Source of the DNA: Astrothelium macrocarpum
Lineage: Eukaryota; Ascomycota; Dothideomycetes; Trypetheliales; Trypetheliaceae
NCBI GenBank assembly: GCA_021030915.1
Contig: JAGEMR010000075.1
Span: 62,001 to 126,000 of the forward strand
Length of the DNA stretch: 64,000 bases
Direction: 5' to 3'
How positions within the stretch are numbered: position 1 is the stretch's first letter; each line of letters begins with the position of its first letter. The notes beneath the pieces are model-generated. The model searched no databases. It worked only from the letters and a program-made list of their open reading frames with translations, and was not told where the DNA came from. The translations under genes and the position numbers were made by a program. Shown here one piece after another: positions 33,619 to 43,346 of this stretch.

Positions 33619-35551
33619 TCATCTCCTACTCCCCCGACTCCTAGACCGACTCCGCTCCCTCTTCTTCATACTCTCCGCACGCTCCTCCTCAACCGGCTTG
33701 CGACTGCTTCCACCGGGCACATAGCGATCAATCTCCACAGGATGATACTTTTCTCGTTCCTCTCTGCCACCCCTATAGTCCCTGCCACCGCCGCGGTAAT
33801 CCCGGTCGCGATACTCGCGCTCCCGATCGCGATCGCGCGACGACTCGCGGTGCTTGGCGCGAGAACTCGTGCTCGGGACGTAGCGGTCGATCTCGATGGG
33901 GCTGCGCGACCGCTCGCGGTCCCGGTGGCTGGTTCGGCGTGGCGAGCGCTCCCGGGCTCGATCGCGATCGCGATCGCGGCTCCTGTCGCGATGGCGGTGG
34001 CGGCGTTCTTCATAGTAGTCTTCCTTTTCCTCGTCGTACTTGGAGCGTTTGTAGGGATCGACATCGCGGTGGCGATCGCTGCGGGCTTTCTCTTTGTACG
34101 AGGCGCGTTCTTCGCTGTAGTCGCGCTCGCGATGGCCGTGTCGGGAGGAGTGCTTGTCTTCGTGATATTCTTCATAGCGCGAGGATCGACGGTGATCGTA
34201 CTCGCCGTAGCGACTGGAGCGTTTCTCGTAGTCGTGATGATGACGGCTGGAACGTTCTTCGTCACGGTAAGACGCGTGACTGGGACTACGTGCGTGACTT
34301 CCATGTCGCATTTCATCCTGGTCCGGAGCTATGCTCGGTGGTGCTTCAGTCTTGATAGGCGTGCCCGGTTTCTCTGCTTCGCCTTCTTTAACAGACAGCT
34401 TTGCCAGCCGAGCAGCTACTGGATCACGAGGAACAATAGATTTTGGCGGCAGAGTTTTGCGGGGTGGAGGCTCCAAAGAATCCGCCCGTTCAAGTGTCGG
34501 CTTGCTGTTACGTGACCTGGCCAGGTCCTGGCTTTCCCTTAGCAACAACTCCATTGCTTCTTCCTCCAAACGCTTTTCATCTGGTGGTGAAGGAGACCGT
34601 CGCTCAAGTTTCATCTTCATTGAGTATCTTTCCCGTTCTCTTTCTCTTTCTCTTTCATATTCTTCCTCTTCTCGCTCACGTTGTAGTCTCCTTCGTTCCC
34701 GTTCCTCTTCACGTTCTCGCTCATACTGCTCTTGTCTCTTCCTCTTCTCCTCTTGGATTCTGTCTTGCTCCTCCCGCTCCCTTCGTCTCTGCGCTTCGAA
34801 TTCCGCCTTCCTCTTCTCCTCATATTCTCGCTTCTTAGCCTCCTTCTTTTCCATTTCTACTCTCAGTTTTTCCTTCTCCTCTTCCAGCTTCCTTCGAGCC
34901 TCCTTTTCCAACAGCTTTTGCCTCTCATACTCCTCCCTTCGTTCCTTATTCCGTTGCTCCTTTCTGGTGGCCCGCTCGATGGCATAGTCAGCTTCCGTCT
35001 TACTTCCCCTCCTTTGCTCCTCGGCTGCCGCTGCGTCGCCAATATCCTTCGTTCTTGTCTCGCGAAGTTTAGCTTGAATAGAGGGACCAATTGATTCAAG
35101 ATGCTGAGCAACGAGTTGCTCAACAGTTTCTTGAGCACGTCTATAGATAGTACTGCGTTCGGCAGCGCCTTGAACAAGGGGAGCAGTCAGGAGGCGATCT
35201 TTTGAGAGAAGGGACGTATTGCGTTCGAGTTCGAATTCAACAAGTTCATTGAGATCATTTGTGAGAGTTTGCTTAGCTGGCTATGGATCAGAGAAACCAT
35301 TAGTAACGATATCAAAGATTCGCTGTTGATAGGTCTATCAAACGCTCATGACTCACGCCTTCTTCAAATTGCTTGAGCATTTTCTTCCGAATGCCGTCAA
35401 ATTCGCCCTTTTTCTTAAGGGTGTGTAACATTGAATCGATAGTAGAGCGTTGATTGGACGTGATGGGTAGGTCTAGTAGTTTCATCTTCTTGCGGACGAA
35501 CAGACTCTGATTCTCTCCTTCTAGAGAAAGGGTCCCGAGAGTCGACGCCAT
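33619..35551 (-). CDS. SHG1: COMPASS (Set1C) complex subunit Shg1 with a charged RS/RD-like tail
   Basis: Two exons read leftwards: 35551-35357 and 35280-33619, giving 618 residues. The intron is 76 bp (GTGAGT...ATAG, phase 0). The N-terminal Shg1/BOD1 domain spans about residues 40-140, with FDGIRKKMLKQFEEG joined by the splice to PAKQTLTNDLNELVEFELER. Residues about 190-320 are a very charged Arg/Glu/Lys helix, likely a coiled coil or single alpha-helix. The rest is rich in RD, RE, RS and RYEE repeats and disordered, much longer than yeast Shg1. COMPASS methylates histone H3 lysine 4. The start faces the complex I subunit gene across a 323 bp shared promoter. Confidence 0.9.
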
Positions 35552-35874
35552 CTCAACCTACTCGCAAAGCAATTATTACAGTGGAGGGACACTCAAGGAG
35601 AGGAGTTGTACGAAGCAGAGGGAGAACACGGTGCAGGGTAAGGCGAGGACGGAAAGTCTGCCGACGTCGGCCCGTGTGGAACGTGGGAACTTCACGCGCT
35701 CTTCAACTTTAGCATTCTTCACGAGATCACGTCTCGAGCTTGTACTATTGCATCTACATGCCATTGTCCTTACGAGGCAATCCTACCAGCTTTTGGAGAC
35801 CTGAAGCATAACATCTCCGAGCTTCAAACGATTTCGTCCCGTCTTCCTTCCTCCATCCACAACTTCCAGTCATC
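35552..35874. promoter_or_regulatory. Bidirectional promoter between SHG1 and the complex I subunit gene
   Basis: The 323 bp between two divergent ATGs (35551 minus, 35875 plus) must hold both promoters. It is moderately GC-rich with pyrimidine stretches just before 35875. No TATA box is evident on either strand. Confidence 0.6.
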
Positions 35875-36200
35875 ATGGTACACAAAATCCTATTCTGGAG
35901 TGGCTTTGGTGAGCATCACTGGTCATTATTCCAAATGTCAAAATCTGACTGACCATTTTAGGCCTTGGTGTGCGCTTATGGCAGCTCGGTCTTGAAATGC
36001 GACCCCTATTCGAACGTGAATCCTTATGGGCCTACCCCGTTTTCGCTGGTGTCGGCGGCGCCTTCGGCTATTGGCTACAAGGGGTCGAGCAGCGACAATT
36101 TCGTGTCTTGACCGATCGACGAGATGTTCTATTGGAAAAGCGGAGAAGAAGGGCAGAGAGGGAACGGGAAGGTGGTGCGGTGGAGTCGAGTGGTACATAG
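35875..36200 (+). CDS. Complex I small accessory subunit (fungal NADH-ubiquinone oxidoreductase 14 kDa type)
   Basis: Two exons: 35875-35908 and 35962-36200, giving 90 residues. The intron is GTGAGC...TTAG (53 bp) and joins SGFG to LGVRLWQLG. The sequence MVHKILFWSGFG, then LWAYPVFAGVGGAFGYWLQG (one membrane segment) and a basic Arg-rich C-terminal helix, matches proteins annotated in other ascomycetes as the 14 kDa subunit and resembles NDUFB4-type subunits. The protein would sit in the inner-membrane arm of respiratory complex I. This gene was missed by single-frame ORF calling because the first exon codes only 11 residues. The exact subunit equivalence is less certain than the complex. Confidence 0.8.
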
Positions 36201-36382
36201 AGCAAGGGGCAGAAAGCAATGACGGTAGATGTGTACAATCACCAAATGTCGTATAATGATAAAACTTGGCAAGAATTACCTCAAACTCCATTTCAAGTCC
36301 CTAACTTGGAGATCGTTCCCTATCTCAGTCTTAGCCTTGTCCGTCCTGCATCTCTGCTCCATACAAACAAATCACCTCCTGA

Positions 36383-37144
36383 TCAAGCAGACTCTCCCTC
36401 AGCCAGCGCCACGACACTAAACCCAATCTCGCCATCTCCCACTCCCTCCGCAACCTTCAAAAAAGACCTAATCCCCAGATCCAAAGCCCGCTCACTCAAC
36501 GCGTCCTCCCCCTCCCCCAGCCTCCCCCTACACACCGGCCCCCTCATCCCACCATTCAGCTCCCACAAATTCCCATCATCCGCCTTCACAAACGCAATAA
36601 AATGATTCCCATTCGGCTCGCTCGCCTCCGGCGCCCTCGACTGCCCCATCTCCGCCGCAGCCACATGCGCCGCCTCCAACGCCTGCGAATCATACAGCAG
36701 CTGCGCGCGCGGCTCCGGCTTCAACGCGACCGCGTCTTGGAGGATGCCATCGAGCGCCGAGCCCGGGATCACGGAGCGCCGCGCACTGCCGTTCGCGACT
36801 GCGTGCAGCGCGGCCATGGTGCCGCATGCGTGGCCGATGGTCTGCCGGAACCACAGGACGGGTTCGTGGGGGCTGCTGCCGGCGTAGGGCGCCAGTGACG
36901 CGTCTTCGGCGTCGCGCGCGGGGTGGTAGATGTGTGCGGGGATGGTGGCTATGAGGGCGTGAACTGGGCGTGGGATGAAGTCGAGGAGGCCGGAGGAGGA
37001 GTCTAGAGTGTAGATGTCGTGGAAGGTGAGGGTGGGGGAGGTGCCGAGGGTGTGGAGGAGGTGGGTGAGGACTTCGGGGTTGTTTTCGAGGGGGACGAAG
37101 AATTTGCGGCTTGGGTCGAGGGGGAAATCGCTACTTTCGGCCAT
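36383..37144 (-). CDS. YUH1: Ubiquitin carboxyl-terminal hydrolase, UCH (peptidase C12) family
   Basis: A single exon of 253 residues from an ATG at 37144. It starts with FVPLENNPEVLTHLLHTLG, the ubiquitin-binding N-terminal block of UCHL3/Yuh1. The oxyanion Gln101 and nucleophile Cys107 lie in RQTIGHACGTMAALHAV, and the catalytic His181 in NGNHFIAFV. The third triad position, Asp in LYELDG of well-studied members, is Asn197 here (LWELNGG). The enzyme removes small adducts from the ubiquitin C-terminus in cytosol and nucleus. The gene converges on the complex I subunit gene with a 182 bp gap. Confidence 0.92.
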   Translation of the reverse strand: MAESSDFPLDPSRKFFVPLENNPEVLTHLLHTLGTSPTLTFHDIYTLDSSSGLLDFIPRPVHALIATIPAHIYHPARDAEDASLAPYAGSSPHEPVLWFRQTIGHACGTMAALHAVANGSARRSVIPGSALDGILQDAVALKPEPRAQLLYDSQALEAAHVAAAEMGQSRAPEASEPNGNHFIAFVKADDGNLWELNGGMRGPVCRGRLGEGEDALSERALDLGIRSFLKVAEGVGDGEIGFSVVALAEGESA

Positions 37145-39312
37145 TTTCTTGGTGGATGGGACTTTGTGACCGTCTGAGGCTTAGGGTAGGTAGTAATAGG
37201 TTGAGGTTTGACCGATTTATTTGTATCGAAATGAGAGTTGCGTCTGAAAAGACTTAGGGCTTGTGAAAGGCTTGGCGGATATATTGGAAATCCAAAAGAA
37301 ACTTCTGTCGGCTGACAATAGATGATGGTGGTTCTAGAAATACTTTATAGGTAGTACTTGATCTCAGGTGGTGCGTCACCTTTGGTGCCTAAGGTACATG
37401 CAAACTTCGCCACCAAGCAAATAACCCATTTCTTAGAGAGCTTACATATGCAGGTTATTGTACAATCCTAGGAATCTAGATACAGCATATGGGCAATTTG
37501 AATCTAGATGTGCATCTAGTGTGGCGGATTAGAGGAGCTGGGTTAGGTGACTGAGTTAATTTGTGCGGTGGGGTGGGAGCAAGTTCCTCTCCCATCACAA
37601 CGCACGATGCTTCTGTACGATAGCAATCTAATACCCTCAAACCTCCCATAATCGTTTTCGTTGACATTAAACAGGTAGGATTGGACCAAAGTATTCAAGA
37701 TGGAATTTCCTGTTTACTTGAACACTTCCTCTACTTCAACACAATATTCCCCTCATCGCAGTTTTGCGCTATGATCCCTAAAAACTATAAAGTTTCTTCT
37801 TGACTCATGTGTAATCCCCTCATTCTGTCTACGCGTTATTTTTCCTCGTAAGTCTCGCTATTCTTGCGACCGTCTTCCATCGAACTCTACCATCACCAAC
37901 GCCAACCACATTCGCTACATCATCACTCTATCGTCTCTGACATCAAAACTCAATCTGTCTATTTATTAGACAATGACGGTCAGCTTTCTTGACTTGCCTC
38001 GCAAAGTGCGAGATAGAGTCTACGATATCTTCGTTGGCCTCGAACTTCTGGAGACCAAAGCCCCTTTGCAGCCCCGCGAGGCTGGGCACTCTCTTTCCGT
38101 ACCCTGTTTGGGCCATCATCATACGTTTGGTCTCGTGTTCCAAGCCGTTTGCTAATCTCGTGATGCCCCGCTCGGTTTTTCCTGACCTCGTACGTCCTGC
38201 TTATGCGTTGACCTGAAAATTTCCAAAGTGTATGTATTCAAGATGCCCCCTTCATGAACGCAAAAGTTCATGAAGAGCAGCATGACTCAAACATAGTCGA
38301 GAAAGATTCAAAAGAGCTGCACGCTTTGTTGAGAGGGAGCTGTTTCTGAGGCTCCATGGTAGCTATTACCTATTATGTACTAGCTCAGCGCGAACCCAGC
38401 CGTCGGTTCTTCCTCAGGGAACTCAGACTCTAACAACTCACACTAACCATAGTCTTTGCATCGAACAGGGCTTCGACGATGGCTCCTGGTCATCTAAACG
38501 AAAATTCTATCGACTGGTTTTTTTTAGGTACCCCCTAAGGTACGACTGAACCACAGTTGTTACTGCGGGTAGCTGACGTGGGGGTGCATGCATACCTCAG
38601 GGGTGACAAAAGAAATGTCACTTCTCCAACAACACGTTCTTTTCAACCGCCGTACGCCCTGATAGACTAGCAAAGAGCTTATCATGTATTTCTGTGGTCA
38701 CTTTATCAAGCTAAAATAATGGAAGTTGTTTGTATAACTTTCTAGTAGCTTGACGGCGGATTGGGATCCACCGGGAGTTTCATTTCGTTTGTTACTGATT
38801 TATGCACGGCTTCCTCCGGCTGATGCAGTGCATTGATAATTTTCGTGGGTGGTATGGACTTTCTGCAAGAAACAGCCACTCGCCAATGTGTTGACTTTCA
38901 TGGGTATACTCCCGATATTGCATGAGCTTTGGCAGGATTTAATACCAGATATGTGATTTAGGATCAAAGCTCAAGCGGAGATGCATACACTGGTATCAAA
39001 TCACAACGATGAGTCGCCGATGCTGCGTAGCGTATGGAAGCTTGAGCATGCGACCATTCAGCCTGACAAAAGCTATTTCCCTCTCTGTCTATTTCTGATA
39101 TATATTGATAGAATAGCGGCTCACTCAAATTTTGCTATTTTATTAATCCAGCTTCCGACCACTGAACGTCTTAAGATAGGCTTGCAAAAGTTAGGAAAGT
39201 CATGACTCGATCGTGTTTTTCTGCTACGTCCAAATCTATTTTGTGAGGAGTTCTATGTTTGTGTGCGAGTTGCATTGTTCGTGGCAACTCGGAAGGACCT
39301 ATGCAAGCTGTT
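37145..39312. other. Spacer between UCH and the secreted repeat protein
   Basis: Only the F-box-like fragment listed separately has coding character. The AT-richer right half (38.2-39.3 kb) shows no gene. The segment before 39313 should contain the promoter of the secreted repeat gene, but I see no clear TATA box. Confidence 0.45.
37973..38155 (+). pseudogene. Fragment resembling the N-terminus of fungal F-box/2EXR-like proteins
   Basis: An ATG opens MTVSFLDLPRKVRDRVYDIF, which has the FLDLPxEVRxxIYxxF pattern found at the start of many fungal F-box-like and 2EXR proteins. The frame ends after 60 residues at a TAA, and other frames continue only briefly. No following exon was found, so it looks like a truncated copy. 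A pyrimidine-rich leader precedes it, which is compatible with a once-functional promoter. Confidence 0.5.
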
Positions 39313-42300
39313 ATGTTTTGGGGGTTCATCTTCTATGTGTCCGTTCAAGCATCAATGTGTAAGTCACTCTATCCGTAGTTCTAATTTTGTATGCATCGAG
39401 CTGATTTCACGCCCCAGACCACGTGAACAGAACGTTCAGCCTGGATGGCACATCTTCGTCAGTACATATGTCTTTTGAAAGTGCTTGCCCTACTGACAGC
39501 CACGATGGCGTAGCATCATAAGCGGTGGTCTTGGCACATACATTCTTCACGGACTTAACCCCTCAGACTCCATCTCGTCAATCCCGTCGCCAGTATCTAC
39601 ATCATCCTCTAACACTTTGGAAAAGTTCATCACCAGCAGCACGCTGAATTCTTCGAACGACTTGACACTAAGCGCAAGTAGAAACAGAACTCTAAGCGTT
39701 AGTTGTGCAAACTGTAGTGGTACTGCATATGCATCGTCATGCAACGTAGCATCATTATCGTGGTCGAGTCCAGAAGCGTCAATATTTATCTCGTATACAA
39801 CCTATGTATACCAGACCCTTAACACTACAATCTTTTATCCACCAATAACACCAGGCGAGCTCTATACGCTTTGCGACGGTCATCCTCGAGCTCATGGCTC
39901 TCCTATTACCAAGTCAGATTTGGCGAACCTCACAGACATCTTCCAGCTCACCCTCACGACCGTATCCTCCAATCTTACACAAGCTGCTCCAGACTGTCAT
40001 GTGACCAATTCCAATGACTGCTCCTGGCTCTGGAATCAATACTCTAGTTCTACTTATGCGTGGCTCGCTTGCTATACAAACTGTGGCCTTCGTCCCAGTA
40101 CTCCGGTCGTGTGCGCAGATCCAGCTCTGAGTCAAACTTTTCCGTCTTCTAGCTGCACTGGTCCCAGTGATCTAGTCACTTGCTACATCCAGGCTGGCCC
40201 CGTACAACTTGCGTACTGGCCTGTGACAACAACACACGGCAATCTTTGCGCAAATAATGGCTCCACGATTGTACCAACAAGGACAGGCTTATACACAATG
40301 CATCTCTGGGGCACGACTCTAACATCGCCCACAGTCTATGTATCATTTTCAACTTTATACGCACAGGATTACTGTGGCAGTACACAAGGTAGTCCTCTGA
40401 GCAATTTTATTTTGGGAGTTAATTCTAAAGAAATTTCAACCCAATGTGAACACATATACCATGCTGGCGCTTACCCTGGCACTCCAATGAACTATGCAAA
40501 CCTCAATTCACCGGTGCCATGGAGCGCATATTCGTGTATGTCACAATGTGGGTACGACGGGAGTGAACAAGGCCCCACTTACGCTGGTTCCTGCTCAACG
40601 ATATGGGATGACTATGTTCCTATCCTGGCCTTTCCCACTGCCGTCTTTGATCTTCAGCCCGCCTGGAGGAGCTGTGGTTATGAATTTGCTGGAGATCTCC
40701 TCACAGATCCACCATATGCTCTTACCCCGTTCGCGGTAGCTGCGGATCCCACGTCCTCTTTCGTATTCACTTCAACGACAGCAGTGCCGGGGTCTGCAAA
40801 GATAACGAAACCACCTACTGAAACACATCCAGCCCAAATTCCAACCATCCCTGCATCAGCCCACCAAACATCGCATATTGATCCAAGTGATCCACCGCAT
40901 CCTGGAGATTACACATCCTACAGTCCTTCATACCCTATTGATTCTTTGTCGTCACCTGGAGCCCCGGCTTCCGGCGTCGGTGGGGGTAAATCCGAATCAG
41001 AGGGCTCGTCTAAGGGTAGTGGGATCAATCTAAACAGTCCGACCATCGTGCCCATTGACTCTCAAAGCCCACCACATATTGGAAGCGCAGTCAGTGGTGC
41101 ACAGGCTGTGGTTTCGTCCATACTAGGCGTGCAGCAAACATCAGGCAAAATACCAGCAAAGCCTCAATATGGAGGATCTCAAAGTGTAGCTGGAATTGGG
41201 GCGGATGATTCATCAGATAATCGAGCTGGTCCTCTACCTACACTATCGTTGGTGAATCCAGTTCCCAATTTCCCAGACGACCCAGGAGCAGACCCTCGGC
41301 CAGCAAATCTTCACCTAGTAGGTCCTCAGCCAGCAGCAACGGCAAAGGGCCCAAAATCCCAACAAACACAACCTGCAGAAGCGATTTTTGTGCTCTCGTC
41401 CAGTACCTACACTGCGGCAGGCGGAGAACTCAATCTGGGTTCGACAACCATTACCTATGGGGGTGCCGCGGCTACGATTTCTGGAAAAGTAGTCAGCGTG
41501 GCTTCTGAAGGTGTTCTGGTTGGTGGAAGCATGGTAACGTATTCGACCGCAAGGGACGTTTTAATTGGGCCGGAGGACATGGTCGAGGAAGCAGTTTTCA
41601 CAGCAGAGGGTAAGGCGTTTACAGCGTATAGAGCGTCTGGATCGAGCGGCGCCGTGATCATTGATGGTACCACTTTAACTGCTGGAGCTGAAGCGAGCCT
41701 TGATAATGTCGCAGCCATTAGCATTGCTGCTTCGGATATAGTTGTTGGCGGCTCGTCTACTATACCGTTCAGTCTCCCGCCAAGTGACGCTCCCCAAGAG
41801 GCTATATTTACAATTGGACAGAACACGGTCACTGCAGCAATGGAACCAGGTCGCAAAAATGTGGTAGACATCGACGGGACTGAAATTTCTGTCGGTGGTC
41901 CTGCAGCTATTATCGAAGGCAAAATTGTCAGTGCTGCTCCAGGAGGGCTGATGATTGGAACTAGCACTGCCTTGTTCAGTGCTGTGGATACCAATGTCAC
42001 TTCCCTACCAAATGTGGCGGGCCCTGCCTTGGAAGCTGAATTCAAGGACAGCGACGGCATAGAGATTACTGCCTTCGAAATTCTTGGTGCTGAAGGCCAA
42101 TCTGTTTCCATCGACGGCCACACACTCAGTATTGGTGGCCCTGCAGCGACCTTGAATGGACAAATCATTAGCGACGCTTCTGATGGCCTAGTAATAAATG
42201 GTAGCGTGACCGTTCCATTTACACAGGCTACTACAGCAGTCACCGAGGCTACTTTCAAAATCGGATCTATCACACTTACCGCCGGGGAAGATGGCCCTGA

Positions 42301-42577
42301 CGCGGTCGTTGTTGATGGGGTAACCCTATTTGTTGGAGGTTCTGCCACAACAATTGATGGAGAAGTCGTAAGTGATGGATTCGATGGTTTGGTGGTGGGT
42401 AGTTCTACCGTAGAGCTATCCACCAGCCATGGCACAAGTACACATGCTGGAAGCGTGAGCACAACATCATCATCGACTGATCCTAATGATGTGAAATCCG
42501 ATGCATTACGCAATCATCCTTGGCGTTCTTTAATCTCATGGTATCTTGTGTGGATTGGTGGTAACTTTCTCTTTTAG
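39313..42577 (+). CDS. Large secreted or cell-surface protein with five C-terminal beta-type repeats
   Basis: The main exon is open to a stop at 42577. Its first in-frame start is a TTG (39617) with no signal peptide. I propose a short first exon 39313-39358 (MFWGFIFYVSVQASM) ending at GTAAGT, spliced to CCTCAG at 39566, with exon 2 at 39567-42577. This gives 1018 residues and a plausible signal peptide. The N-terminal half is Cys-, Tyr- and Thr-rich with many N-glycosylation sequons. A Pro/Ser/Gly linker follows. Residues about 610-965 hold five units of about 60-70 residues with the pattern AxFxIGxxTxTA, VxIDGxxLxxGGPAAxI, GKIVSxAxxGLxxG. The protein ends hydrophobic (ISWYLVWIGGNFLF), suggesting a GPI signal. 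It is probably a wall-associated surface protein. The first exon is an inference. Confidence 0.75.
41380..42430 (+). repeat. Five diverged ~190-220 bp coding repeats
   Basis: Five in-frame units (approximate starts 41380, 41590, 41800, 42030 and 42245) share the order AxF-x-TxTA, IDG-T-L/I, GG-AA, G-K/Q-x-xS, GL-x-x-G. They form the repeat domain of the secreted protein and explain the long antisense open frame over them. Confidence 0.8.
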
Positions 42578-43346
42578 ACCTTTTCAGAACTTTGGACTGG
42601 GGTCTCTTTTACGCATGATACTGGATAATGGCCGCATCAGAATGGCGTATTTGTTTGGGGCACGTATATGGTCTAATAAGAGCGTAGGGTTTGATAGTAT
42701 TAATGGGCAAGCATCTAAACAGGGTATTCTGGGTGCTGTTCAAAATCGATGGGGATAGGCTACGACGGATTTCCAGGCCTTGCCATACTTGGTTAGTGCG
42801 CTATCCTCGTTTCGGCTTAGTAGATCTCCAGTAGATCTCCATGCTTTTTCTCAAACGTATCGATTCAAGAGGGCTCTCATGACGGACAAAAATGATACTC
42901 CACTTCGTCGCCAAGAGTCCGACGTATGTTTCAGCGTCAGGATCGGCTTGGTGTGCTTGACGAGCCAATTATCTTTTGACGACAGCTGCAGCTGGTTCAC
43001 TGAGGATTTCCATGAACGGCCGGCCTTGCAGCTGTAGCATTCGGCAATACGACTTCATTGCCTAACGATACCACAATAACTCAAGGATCGCCAATTCATT
43101 TCTTACAAGCATATTCAATCTACCAAGCAAAGGTCATGTTTATATTGAATACCATGAAATAACGTCTGCGCGGCTATGATCCGCCCAGATCTATACAAAA
43201 GTGAAACCGAGCATTACTAGCCTTTATGGCCCAACGAGAGGACGTCAAAGCTCAAGTAAGGTCCATCCGGACATAAAGTAAGTTCTCGACCCTTTCAGAC
43301 AACCGCACCATAGACATGTGGTCTGACGATTCTGTTATCAAGGAAA
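42578..43346. other. Intergenic, upstream of the HET-membrane fusion gene
   Basis: Only two short frames (70 and 85 codons) without domains. A duplicated tagatctcca occurs at about 42821-42840. No gene is supported. Confidence 0.5.

Noticed and set aside
33508..34515. 335-codon plus-strand frame rich in Ala/Val/Ile
   Set aside because: It is antisense to the Arg/Asp/Glu-rich tail of Shg1, whose GAC/CGC-type codons give a hydrophobic complement.
41455..42513. 352-codon open frame on the minus strand
   Set aside because: It is antisense to the five coding repeats of the secreted protein; its openness follows from the repeat codon pattern and it has no domain of its own.
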